Origin: Bacilli bacterium
Lineage (GTDB): Bacteria > Bacillota_I > Bacilli_A > ML615J-28 > CAG-698
DNA length: 24,120 nucleotides
NCBI GenBank assembly: GCA_016296945.1
Contig: JAEDHQ010000020.1
Coordinates: 1-24,120 of the forward strand
Direction of reading: 5' to 3'
Part shown: positions 1 through 7,671 of the stretch, one piece after another
How the letters are laid out: every line of letters begins with the position of its first letter
How positions within the stretch are numbered: the stretch's first letter is position 1
The notes under the pieces: generated by a model
Told to the model about the DNA's origin: nothing
The model's input: only the letters and a program-made list of their open reading frames with translations
Database searches by the model: none
Made by a program: the position numbers and the translations under genes

Positions 1-2
1 AA

Positions 3-2783
3 TTATCTGATAAATTATTTGATAATATTGCTAGTTCATATTTAAATCCATTTACTGATCTTGATGAATTAGAAAAAGCATATCAAATAGCAAATATCGA
101 TTTAGACACTAACGTTTTATTAGTTGGTGAATCAGAAGATTTCAAGAAAGAAAAATATGCGACTTTAGAAGCCGCATTAGCTGCTGCTCATGATGGAAAC
201 GTAATTTATTTATTACCTGGTTCTCATACTGGTGATGTAAAAATCACTCTTAATAATATTACTATTACTTCATTAAATGGAGAATTTAATCCAAATGGCG
301 AAGCAACTAGAAAAGAAGAAGCTACTTACGAAGGTGTTATTACTTTAGCAAAAGGATTATCTAATCTTACAATTTCTGGTATTAAATTTGTTGGTAAAGC
401 ACAAATTCTAAATGAAAAAGGTGATGCTGGTACTGCAAGTAATCCAGCTGTTAACTTAAATGGATTCAGCTTTATTAATAACATTGTGGAAAGTGCTTTA
501 AATAATACAGCTAAAGGTTTCATCTATACTGTTGAAGGCTCTAGTGGATATTCTCATAATATTAATATTGCTAATAACTTATTCACTGCTGCATCTGGAT
601 TTGCTGCGGAAACTATGTTATTCATAGATAACAATTATGATTTAAGTTTGGTAGGAAATACTTTCAAAGATATTATTGCTAAGAATGTTGCTTATTTCCA
701 TGATACTACTAAAGGTGTAAGTGGTCAATTAACGACATTAAATTCTAATAAGTTTGAAAATATCACAGGTAATGGTTTATGGATTAACTGGTTATCTCCA
801 TTACCAAATGGTTCTAAGACAGCAGAAGTTTCAATTCAAGATAATGATTTTGTTAATGTTAGTGGTACAGCATTCTACATGGGTTCTATGAATAATGCTG
901 ATACTTATGTTGCTATTAACATTAAATTCAATGAATTTACTAAAGTAGGTTCTGCTATAGTTCTAAACCGTGTTCATGCAAATGCTAATATTAGTTGTAA
1001 CTATAATATTTTCCATGATGTTCCTACTGTTTATATTCAAAATAATAAAACTGCTTCTGCAAATTCTGTATTAAATGCAAAAGATAATTTATTCTTAAGC
1101 GATGGAAATCCTATTACTCCAGAAGCTTCAAAATTCGTAGGTGCTGATATGATTGATTATGAAACAACTATTTCATCTATAAAAGATTTACCTTCATTTG
1201 ATTCAAAAGCAAATGCTATTGAAATTGTTTGTCCTGATTTATATGTTGGTGATACTTATGAGTTACAAGTAAAATATATTCCTGCGAATACTCAAAATTA
1301 TGGTGTAACATGGACTGTTTCTGATGAATCGATTGCTAAAATTGATGATAAAGGCGTAATTACATGTTTAAAAACTGGAACAGTTACATTGACTGCAACA
1401 TATATTCATAATCCAGAAGTTACTGCCACTTATGAATTAACAATTACTGATTTCCGTGAAGTATCATTTAAGTTTGATAATGATGGAACATTAAGCGTTG
1501 GTGAAGAATTTGATATTGCAGCTAAAATTGTTGGTTCTTCTGAAAACGGTACTATTGTTTGGACTTCAAGCAATCCTAATGTTGCTACAGTTGTTAACGG
1601 AAAAGTTACAGCTGTAAGTGTTGGTACTACAACAATCACAGCCACTATCGAAGGAACTGATATTACTACTTCATACACAGTAACAGTTGATGAATTATCT
1701 GATATGGATGCTTTATTAAAGCTTTTAGTTGAAGGTAACAATGGTTATGTATGGTATGAAAAGATCAATTACATTGGTTATGAAACTGGTTATACTAGTT
1801 CACCACATTATGTTTATGGTTCTGTAAATAATTATTGGGCTGGTACTCTTCCTGAATTAACAAAGAATATGTTATCGACTACTGCTGCAAATTATAGTGG
1901 ACAAACGATGAAATCAATTGAATTTATTGTTTACCATGATACGGGTTCTGCTAGCCCTGGTGCAAGTGCCCAAGCAAACTCTAAATGGTGTACAAATGCT
2001 TCTAATAATACTACTAGTTGGCATTATACAATAGGTAATGATGGTATTTTCCAACAATTAGAAGATAATGTTGTTGGTTGGCATGCTGGTGATGGAACAA
2101 GTTGGGGTGAAACTACTGAATTCTTTGATACAGGAATCAAAGCAGATCCTGATTTAAGAAATCGTGCTAAAGTCACTTTAAATGCTGATGGTTACTTCTA
2201 TATTAATGGCCAAAAATCACTAGTTAAAATGCCAGAAGGATCAACAGTATCTACTGGAACTAATGATTTAGGAATTGCTGCTGTTGTAATTAATGGAAAT
2301 TATCATTTGCCAACAACTTATATTACTAGTGGCTATAGCAATAGAGTTGCTATACGTGGTGGCGGATTAAATGGTATCGGTATTGAAAGTGCTGTTAATA
2401 CTGGATCTGATGTTTATAAAACATGGCAATATTCTGCTAAGTTTATCGCTCAATTATTAATCAAACATAATTTAACTCCTGAAAGAGTAATGTTCCATAA
2501 TAATTTCAGTAATAAGACTTGTCCTCAAACTATGATGACTGCAAAAAAGACTGAAATGTTCTTAGATATGTGTTATTTAGAATATTATGTAGCTAAAAAT
2601 TATAGTGATTACACAATTACATTTACAAGCAATAATCCTGAAATAGTTGACAATGAAGGACGTATTGTAGGTAATGGACCTTATAAGACAACAGAAGTAA
2701 GTTATACTATCACTGTTACTAAAGGTACTGAATCAAAGAGTGCAACTATTTATAGTGTAGTTCAAGGTTCTTATAAACATTAA
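3..2783 (+). CDS. Secreted beta-helix / Big_2 / N-acetylmuramoyl-L-alanine amidase protein (5' end outside window)
   Basis: The frame is open from the window edge to TAA at 2781-2783, giving 926 visible residues; the N-terminus and any signal peptide lie upstream. Nucleotides 3 to about 1190 encode Asn/Ile/Thr-rich short repeats (NLTISGIKF, NNIVESA, NIANNLF) typical of a parallel beta-helix. Two bacterial Ig-like Big_2 domains follow (about 1215-1440 and 1450-1690; WTVSDESIAKID, WTSSNPNVATV). Then comes an Amidase_2/PGRP-type domain (about 1740-2590). Its likely zinc ligands are His at 1935 (FIVYHDTG), His at 2496 and Cys at 2520 (FHNN...KTCP), in the same eight-residue His-Cys spacing as T7 lysozyme; HYTIG and GWHAG are also present. 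A final Ig-like segment ends the protein, with no LPXTG anchor. The family cleaves the MurNAc-L-Ala bond of peptidoglycan. The role in wall turnover or binding at the surface is inference. Confidence 0.85.
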   Translation, partial: LSDKLFDNIASSYLNPFTDLDELEKAYQIANIDLDTNVLLVGESEDFKKEKYATLEAALAAAHDGNVIYLLPGSHTGDVKITLNNITITSLNGEFNPNGEATRKEEATYEGVITLAKGLSNLTISGIKFVGKAQILNEKGDAGTASNPAVNLNGFSFINNIVESALNNTAKGFIYTVEGSSGYSHNINIANNLFTAASGFAAETMLFIDNNYDLSLVGNTFKDIIAKNVAYFHDTTKGVSGQLTTLNSNKFENITGNGLWINWLSPLPNGSKTAEVSIQDNDFVNVSGTAFYMGSMNNADTYVAINIKFNEFTKVGSAIVLNRVHANANISCNYNIFHDVPTVYIQNNKTASANSVLNAKDNLFLSDGNPITPEASKFVGADMIDYETTISSIKDLPSFDSKANAIEIVCPDLYVGDTYELQVKYIPANTQNYGVTWTVSDESIAKIDDKGVITCLKTGTVTLTATYIHNPEVTATYELTITDFREVSFKFDNDGTLSVGEEFDIAAKIVGSSENGTIVWTSSNPNVATVVNGKVTAVSVGTTTITATIEGTDITTSYTVTVDELSDMDALLKLLVEGNNGYVWYEKINYIGYETGYTSSPHYVYGSVNNYWAGTLPELTKNMLSTTAANYSGQTMKSIEFIVYHDTGSASPGASAQANSKWCTNASNNTTSWHYTIGNDGIFQQLEDNVVGWHAGDGTSWGETTEFFDTGIKADPDLRNRAKVTLNADGYFYINGQKSLVKMPEGSTVSTGTNDLGIAAVVINGNYHLPTTYITSGYSNRVAIRGGGLNGIGIESAVNTGSDVYKTWQYSAKFIAQLLIKHNLTPERVMFHNNFSNKTCPQTMMTAKKTEMFLDMCYLEYYVAKNYSDYTITFTSNNPEIVDNEGRIVGNGPYKTTEVSYTITVTKGTESKSATIYSVVQGSYKH

Positions 2784-2789
2784 TATAAA

Positions 2790-2825
2790 AAAGCTTATGC
2801 GATTTACCGTATAAGCTTTCTTTTT
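2790..2825 (+). terminator. Rho-independent terminator after the amidase gene
   Basis: The stem AAAGCTTATGCG (2790-2801) pairs with CGTATAAGCTTT (2808-2819) with one G-U pair around a six-base loop, followed by a T-run. It lies seven bases after the amidase stop codon. Confidence 0.85.
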
Positions 2826-2854
2826 TTAGTTAAGAATAATTCTGGTGAAAATTT

Positions 2855-3079
2855 ATGTATTATAATTATCACGGAATTATAAAAAATAAAATAAGGGATA
2901 ATGAATTAATAAAAATTGAGTTTGTTTTAAAATATCATAATATTAATAATGTAATGTTATTATATTTCAATGATGGAACAGTAAAACCGATTCGTGAGCA
3001 TCGGTGGTTAGAGTATTTTTTGTTATTAGAAAAATACAATTATGATTATTCATTATTATTAAAAAAGGATAAAACATGA
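2855..3079 (+). CDS. Small protein of unknown function (74 aa)
   Basis: I do not recognise a named family. The product is soluble, has no signal peptide or membrane segment, and has a composed, non-random look: a strand-like stretch around residues 33-43 (NNVMLLYFNDGTVKPI) leads into REHRWLEYFLLLEK, suggesting a small alpha/beta domain. It sits alone between two hairpins, and its TGA stop lies in the loop of the downstream terminator. The ribosome site is weak (GGTGA at 2842-2846, nine bases before ATG). Codon and residue use match the neighbouring AT-rich genes. I think it is a real gene because of the flanking terminators and the clean start-to-hairpin fit, but no function can be given. Confidence 0.6.
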   Translation: MYYNYHGIIKNKIRDNELIKIEFVLKYHNINNVMLLYFNDGTVKPIREHRWLEYFLLLEKYNYDYSLLLKKDKT

Positions 3080-3094
3080 GCTTTATCCTTTTTT
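3061..3094. terminator. Bidirectional terminator between convergent genes
   Basis: AAAAAAGGATAAA (3061-3073) pairs with TTTATCCTTTTTT (3082-3094). Both strands present a GC-containing stem followed by a T-run, so the hairpin can end the 74-residue gene on + and the phosphatase/nuclease gene on -. Confidence 0.8.
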
Positions 3095-3103
3095 AATATA
3101 ATT

Positions 3104-3835
3104 TTATTTATTAATTTTGATTATTGTGTAATATGGGAAATGATCAGAGGCAATAATTTCTGGGATGTTTGCTTCTATGACTTTAATATCCCTTGAAGTG
3201 AAAATGTAATCAATTTTTATTCTTGGATTAATTGATGGAAATGAAAGAAGTGGTTTTTTAAAAACACTTACAGTATCAAATAATAACTCTTTAATTTCTT
3301 GAATTAATGAATTATCAGGTGTCATATTAAAATCACCCATTAATATAGTTGGTCCTTCTGTTTTTTTGATTAATTCTTTTAAAAGATTAATACCATTTCT
3401 TTGTTCACTTTTCGCAAGTCCTAAATGAGTAACAAAAATATGAAGTTCTTCAATATCACAAGAAATTATACATCTAGATTCATAATAAGCATCTTCATCT
3501 TTAACGATTGGATCAGGGATTGGTATTGTTTTTACATTTTTGAGCGGAAATTTTGATAATATCGCATTTCCATAAGGCCCTTTTAGATTTATTGCTACTC
3601 CAAAATAACAATATGGAAGGTTTGTAAGTTTTGATAACTCTTTAATTTGATCAAACCAACTAGGATCAGTTGTTTCTAAAAAAGGAAGACCACGAACTTC
3701 ATTTAAGCCAACAATATCTGGTTTTAATTCGTTTATAGCTCTTGCAGCTGTTAATGGAGTGAATGCTCTTGTGACATAGTCTCGACAACTTTGAATATTG
3801 AAAGACATAATTTTATATTCTTTTGTAGATAACAT
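3104..3835 (-). CDS. Endonuclease/exonuclease/phosphatase-family (EEP) hydrolase
   Basis: This is a complete EEP (DNase I-like) fold of 243 residues with the expected metal and catalytic residues in order: MSFNIQSC (N13), GLNEV (E46), THLGL (H137), MGDFNMTPD (D168, N170), IDYIF (D209) and ASDHFP (D231, H232). The family hydrolyses phosphodiester or phosphomonoester bonds in DNA, RNA or lipid head groups. The sequence does not tell which substrate applies. It lacks the extra regions of exonuclease III and has no signal peptide, so a cytoplasmic enzyme is likely. I chose ATG at 3835: the GTG nine bases upstream (3844) lies inside the Shine-Dalgarno AGAGGTGA and is an unlikely start. It is divergent from murE and convergent with the 74-residue gene. 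Confidence 0.85.
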   Translation of the reverse strand: MLSTKEYKIMSFNIQSCRDYVTRAFTPLTAARAINELKPDIVGLNEVRGLPFLETTDPSWFDQIKELSKLTNLPYCYFGVAINLKGPYGNAILSKFPLKNVKTIPIPDPIVKDEDAYYESRCIISCDIEELHIFVTHLGLAKSEQRNGINLLKELIKKTEGPTILMGDFNMTPDNSLIQEIKELLFDTVSVFKKPLLSFPSINPRIKIDYIFTSRDIKVIEANIPEIIASDHFPYYTIIKINK

Positions 3836-3853
3836 ATTATTCACCTCTAGGTT

Positions 3854-3882
3854 ATTTTATCAAATATATAAATGAATGTAAA
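3854..3882 (-). promoter_or_regulatory. Candidate sigma-A promoter for the EEP gene
   Basis: Read on the minus strand, TTTACA (3882-3877), a 17-base spacer and TAAAAT (3859-3854). The predicted start of transcription falls on or next to the AGAGGTG ribosome site, so the leader would be extremely short. This is either a compact promoter or a chance match in AT-rich DNA. Confidence 0.35.
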
Positions 3883-3892
3883 TAAAATTTTT

Positions 3893-3921
3893 TTGATATA
3901 TTTTATCAAGATTAATAATAT
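3893..3921 (+). promoter_or_regulatory. Weak candidate promoter for the murE operon
   Basis: TTGATA (3893-3898), 17 bases, then TAATAT (3916-3921), a poor -10 match. TATTAT at 3922-3927 is an alternative -10. The murE operon needs a promoter in this 96-base divergent gap, but the exact site is uncertain. Confidence 0.25.
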
Positions 3922-3940
3922 TATTATATGAAGTGATAAT

Positions 3941-5467
3941 GTGAATTATAAAAAAGAACAAAAATTTAATAAGATAAAAAATTATTATAGCAATCAAAAA
4001 ATTAATTATAATCATTATGTTTCTGGAATAACTGATAAATCGAAAGAAGTAACTAAAAATAATATTTTTGTAGCTTATAAAGGTTATAACAATAATGGAT
4101 TTGATTATATTGATGAAGCAATTAAAAATGGAGCCAAAACTATTATTAGTGATGATGAACGAATCTTAAATTTAAACAATCATTCTATTAATTATTTTTA
4201 TTGCATTGACGCAAAATTAGAATTAGCAAGACTATTAAAAATATTTTATCAAGAACAACGTGGAAAAATAATATTAATTGGAGTCACAGGAACAAATGCG
4301 AAAACAACTATTTGTACTTTAGTATATCGTTATTTAAAGTATATTAATGAAAATATTATTTATATTGGAACTAATGGAGTATATACTAACGAGAAAACAT
4401 ATAAGACACATAATACGACTTTAGATATCGTAAACCTATATAAATGTATTAGTTTTGCTGCTAATCATAACTATAAATATATTGTAATGGAAGTAAGTAG
4501 TCAAGGATTAAAAGAATCAAGAGTTAAGTATGTGGATTTTGATATTGGATTATTAAGTAATATTACTATTGATCATTTAGATTATCATAAAACTTTTGAT
4601 GACTATTTTTATACAAAAGTTAATTTTTTGTATTCTTGTAAAATAAAGATTATTAATGGATGCTGTGAAAAATACAGAGAAATCGTTAATTCTATTAATG
4701 ATTTTAATATTATTACTTATGGTGTTATTTCAAACGATTTTAATAATCAATCTAATTATTATGATTATTTTGCTTCTAATTTATCTTTAAGTCTTGTTGA
4801 AAGTAATTTCTTATTGCATATCAAAAAAGATTGTTTTAAATATTATATTACAACATCATTATTAGGTGACTATAATATCAGTAATATTTTAGGGATGATT
4901 GCAATTATTGATAATATTACCAATAAAACATTCTTAAACAATCGAATTTTTTCTTTTCTGAAAAATAAAATAGAAATAAAAGGACGTTTTGATGTTGTAA
5001 AATGTACGAAAGGATGTTTTGTAATTGATTTTGCTCATACTCCTGATGGTATTTTAAAAATTCTATCATTTCTTAAAAGCGTTACTTTAGGTAAGTTAAT
5101 AGTTGTCTTAGGAATGGGAGGAGATCGTGATCGCTCGAAAAGAGCGATTGTTGGTGAAATAGTTTCGCGATATGCTGATTATTTCATTGTTACTTCCGAT
5201 AATCCTCGGAATGAAGATAATGACTTGATAATATGTGATATTTTAAATGGAATAACAAGTAATTACCAGAAGAATGTATTGATAATTAATGATCGTAAAG
5301 AGGCTATTGAAGAAAGTTATCTTTTATCTAGTAGTAATGATGTTGTCGCAATTTTAGGAAAAGGCAATGAAGAAGAGCAAATAATTAAAGGGATTTATTA
5401 TAAATTCAATGATTTAGATGTATTAAAGAAAATAATAAAGAAGTATCAAGATGATTATTATGAATGA
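3941..5467 (+). CDS. murE: UDP-MurNAc-L-alanyl-D-glutamate ligase (MurE), probably meso-diaminopimelate-adding
   Basis: MurE is a cytoplasmic ATP-dependent ligase that adds the third residue to the peptidoglycan stem peptide. The 508-residue length fits the family. Visible landmarks are the N-terminal UDP-binding domain (VSGITDKSKEV...IFVAYKG), the P-loop GVTGTNAKTT (114-123), MEVSSQGL (183-190), TIDHLDYH, the likely carbamylated Lys in YTKVNF (K226), DFAHTPDG (363-370), GMGGDRDRSKR, DNPR (420-423) and GKGNEEE. DNPR is the signature of DAP-adding enzymes; Lys-adding MurE of staphylococci has a different residue at Arg. Oddities are Ala for Gly in the usual TNGKTT, and Asn for His in GKGHE. 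The start is GTG at 3941, behind AAGTGA; no better in-frame start is visible. It overlaps mraY by 17 bases in a tight operon. Asn/Ile/Tyr-rich codon use reflects the very high AT content. Confidence 0.92.
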   Translation: MNYKKEQKFNKIKNYYSNQKINYNHYVSGITDKSKEVTKNNIFVAYKGYNNNGFDYIDEAIKNGAKTIISDDERILNLNNHSINYFYCIDAKLELARLLKIFYQEQRGKIILIGVTGTNAKTTICTLVYRYLKYINENIIYIGTNGVYTNEKTYKTHNTTLDIVNLYKCISFAANHNYKYIVMEVSSQGLKESRVKYVDFDIGLLSNITIDHLDYHKTFDDYFYTKVNFLYSCKIKIINGCCEKYREIVNSINDFNIITYGVISNDFNNQSNYYDYFASNLSLSLVESNFLLHIKKDCFKYYITTSLLGDYNISNILGMIAIIDNITNKTFLNNRIFSFLKNKIEIKGRFDVVKCTKGCFVIDFAHTPDGILKILSFLKSVTLGKLIVVLGMGGDRDRSKRAIVGEIVSRYADYFIVTSDNPRNEDNDLIICDILNGITSNYQKNVLIINDRKEAIEESYLLSSSNDVVAILGKGNEEEQIIKGIYYKFNDLDVLKKIIKKYQDDYYE

Positions 5468-6428
5468 TTACTTAAGATATTTTGTTTATACATTTCTTTT
5501 TACTATCACTCTTTTTATCTTTGGAATTACATTAATTAAAAAAAGAAAATATGGGCAATATGTCCGTAAATTAGGGCCTAAATCGCATTTTGGAAAAGAA
5601 GGAACACCAATTTTCGGTGGTATAATTATTGTTTTGGGGGCACTTTTTGGGTTTGTGTTCTATTGTTCAGAAAATGATATTTTTCAGTTCCGATATTTAT
5701 TGTTGTTATTTTTGCCAATCTTTCTTTACGTTTTAATTGGCTTTATTGATGACTTTTTAAAAGTAAAGTATCATAATAATGATGGTTTATCAATAAAGCT
5801 AAAATTATTTTTACAAGTTATTTTTTCTATTGTTTACTATTTATTATCACTAGAATATTTAACTACAGATGTAATATTCTTAAAATATAGAATTAATTTT
5901 GGACATTTTTATCCACTTTTGATATTACTAATGTTTGTTTCTAGCACAAATGCCTTCAATTTTTGTGATGGAATGGATGGATTAGCATCTGGCATTGGAA
6001 TAATAATGTTGTCATCTTTATTATTAATTTCTCTTAATGAAGAAAAAAGAGATTTATCAATATTGATTATAGTCTATATTGGGGCTATCTTAGCTTTCAT
6101 ATGTTATAACTATCAACCGGCAAAAATATTTATGGGAGATAGTGGATCTATGGCGATTGGGGCATTAATATGTAATTTATGTATATTATTAAAAATTGAA
6201 TTTTTATTATTAATTATTGGTGGTGTGATGATTATTGAAACTTCATCAATAATTATTCAAGTGTTATATTTTAAGATTACAAGAGGTAGAAGATTATTTT
6301 TGATGGCACCAATTCATCATCATTTTGAATTGAAAGGTTATAAAGAAAATAATATTGTTTATTTCTTTTGGCTTTTAGAATTAATTTTTGTTATTATTGG
6401 ATATATTGTTTATTTAAAGTACTATTAG
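5451..6428 (+). CDS. mraY: Phospho-N-acetylmuramoyl-pentapeptide-transferase (MraY)
   Basis: MraY moves phospho-MurNAc-pentapeptide onto undecaprenyl phosphate at the inner face of the membrane, making lipid I. The 325-residue polytopic protein has the family motifs in order: KSHFGKEGTPIFGG (44-57), FIDDFLK (98-104, with the Asp pair), NFCDGMDGLASG (170-181), FMGDSGSMAIG (227-237) and MAPIHHHFE (285-293). About ten hydrophobic segments separate them, as expected. The second Asp-rich motif reads NFCDGMDG where NLTDGLDG is commoner. The start ATG at 5451 is preceded by AAGAAG at a good distance and overlaps the murE end; an in-frame ATG at 5460 is a possible alternative. It is translationally coupled to murE, and murD follows directly. 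Confidence 0.95.
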   Translation: MIIMNDYLRYFVYTFLFTITLFIFGITLIKKRKYGQYVRKLGPKSHFGKEGTPIFGGIIIVLGALFGFVFYCSENDIFQFRYLLLLFLPIFLYVLIGFIDDFLKVKYHNNDGLSIKLKLFLQVIFSIVYYLLSLEYLTTDVIFLKYRINFGHFYPLLILLMFVSSTNAFNFCDGMDGLASGIGIIMLSSLLLISLNEEKRDLSILIIVYIGAILAFICYNYQPAKIFMGDSGSMAIGALICNLCILLKIEFLLLIIGGVMIIETSSIIIQVLYFKITRGRRLFLMAPIHHHFELKGYKENNIVYFFWLLELIFVIIGYIVYLKYY

Positions 6429-6439
6429 AGGTGAATAAT

Positions 6440-7636
6440 ATAAAGAAACAAGTAATATTATTATTAGGATTAGGTCTTGGAAATCAAGCTATTTTAAAGT
6501 TTTTAAAGAAATATAGTTTTGAATATTATATTTATGATGATAATTTGCTTGAGTATAATCAAATTAGTTTAGAGATTAGAAATAAAATTGAATGTGTTTT
6601 AAAAAGTTCAGGAATTCCTAATGAACATTTTTTAATTACATACTTTAAAGAAAAAAAGATTAAAATAATAACTGATTTAGAATTCTATTATTTATATCGT
6701 ATTTATCATAATCATTCGATTATCATTACGGGTAGTAATGGTAAAAGTACAACAGTAAAATTAATAAAACATTTAATAGAAGATATTGATCTTGCGGGGA
6801 ATATTGGTGATCCAATCGGAAATTATTTGGAAAGTAATAAGCCTATTGTTATTGAAGCATCAAGTTATATGGCGGAGTATTGTCATCATTGTGAAGCTAA
6901 TGTTTTAGGATATATTAATATATATCCTAATCATTTAAGACACCATAAAAGTTTTAATAATTATTTACAATCCAAAAAAAATCTAATTAATAATAAGGAT
7001 CAACAACTGATATTTATAAATAGTAAGGATTATAAATATTTCAATTCTGGTAAGCAAATTATTTTTTATGATTTTTTAATGAAATATCTTAATATTAATT
7101 TCTTATATTATGATAATGCAATTCTTGCAATAAATATTGCTTTAAATTATGGTATTAATTTAGAAACTATTTTGAAAAGGTTGAAATCTTTTCAGTTTTT
7201 AGAACATCGACTAGAAAATTTTTATCAGTATAATAAAATAAGTTTTATTAATGATTCAAAATCAACAAATTTTATTGCTTTGAATTATGCCTTAAATCAG
7301 TTTGTTAATCAAAATATACTTTTAATTGTTGGGGGAAAGAGCAAAAATAAAGAGGAAGTAATTCATTTAGATAATATAAATGGAATTAAACTGATTCTTA
7401 TTAATGGAGAGAATCGTTATCTTATAAAAAGAGAAATAGATAAAAATAAAATCGAAAATTATCTTTATGATAATTTAGAATTATTAATCAATGATTTAGA
7501 TAAATATTTAGATGGTATTGATGTTGTGTTATTTTCCCCTGGTTCTGAAAGTTTTGATCAGTTTAAGAACTTTGAAGAACGAGGAACTAAATTTAAAGAA
7601 AAAGTTTTAAAAAAGTTTAAATCTATGGTATACTAA
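6440..7636 (+). CDS. murD: UDP-MurNAc-L-alanine:D-glutamate ligase (MurD), probable ATA start
   Basis: MurD adds D-Glu to UDP-MurNAc-L-Ala in the cytoplasm. Evidence includes an N-terminal Rossmann-type start (QVILLLGLGLGNQA), the P-loop ITGSNGKST (residues 96-104), LAGNIGDPIG, EASSYMAEY (the usual E-SSF motif, altered), a likely carbamylated Lys in LQSKKNL, HRLENF, INDSKSTN and FSPGSESFDQFKNFEERG. The last three are typical of MurD rather than MurE, MurF or MurC. About 398 residues is short for MurD (roughly 450). The motif normally reading DH-DRH is PNHLRHH here. Start choice: AGAGGTGAATAAT is followed by ATA at 6440. The only nearby conventional option, GTG at 6431, is part of the Shine-Dalgarno itself, and ATG at 6368 lies 61 bases inside mraY. 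GTG 6431 would give 401 residues. It is the third gene of the mur operon. Confidence 0.88.
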   Translation: MKKQVILLLGLGLGNQAILKFLKKYSFEYYIYDDNLLEYNQISLEIRNKIECVLKSSGIPNEHFLITYFKEKKIKIITDLEFYYLYRIYHNHSIIITGSNGKSTTVKLIKHLIEDIDLAGNIGDPIGNYLESNKPIVIEASSYMAEYCHHCEANVLGYINIYPNHLRHHKSFNNYLQSKKNLINNKDQQLIFINSKDYKYFNSGKQIIFYDFLMKYLNINFLYYDNAILAINIALNYGINLETILKRLKSFQFLEHRLENFYQYNKISFINDSKSTNFIALNYALNQFVNQNILLIVGGKSKNKEEVIHLDNINGIKLILINGENRYLIKREIDKNKIENYLYDNLELLINDLDKYLDGIDVVLFSPGSESFDQFKNFEERGTKFKEKVLKKFKSMVY

Positions 7637-7671
7637 TAATAACTAATTGTTGTTTAAAAAAGGATGTTATT

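Noticed and set aside
1215..1690. DNA repeat or CRISPR-like array in the Big_2 region.
   Set aside because: The similarity is between protein domains only; no exact or regularly spaced DNA repeats are visible.
1430..1741. Open frame on the minus strand across the Big_2 domains.
   Set aside because: It is antisense to a convincing domain-rich gene, its product is a Val/Ser/Thr/Pro-rich reading of complement codons, and it has no ribosome site. The same holds for minus-strand frames within oppC, oppD and valS.
1740..2590. The Amidase_2 domain as part of a prophage lysis module.
   Set aside because: No holin, tail, integrase or other phage genes are near, and the multi-domain surface-type architecture is not that of an endolysin.
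486..2783. The amidase gene starting at the GTG at 486.
   Set aside because: The frame is open all the way to position 3 with the same beta-helix type of sequence, so the gene is cut by the window edge and does not start at 486.
3893..3909. Inverted repeat TTGAT...ATCAA between the EEP gene and murE as an operator.
   Set aside because: The arms are only five bases in very AT-rich DNA and overlap a possible -35; this is expected by chance.
6368..6439. ATG at 6368 as the start of murD.
   Set aside because: It lies 61 bases inside mraY, has no ribosome site, and the extra residues (MAFRINFCYYWIYCLFK) are a frame-shifted reading of the last MraY helix.
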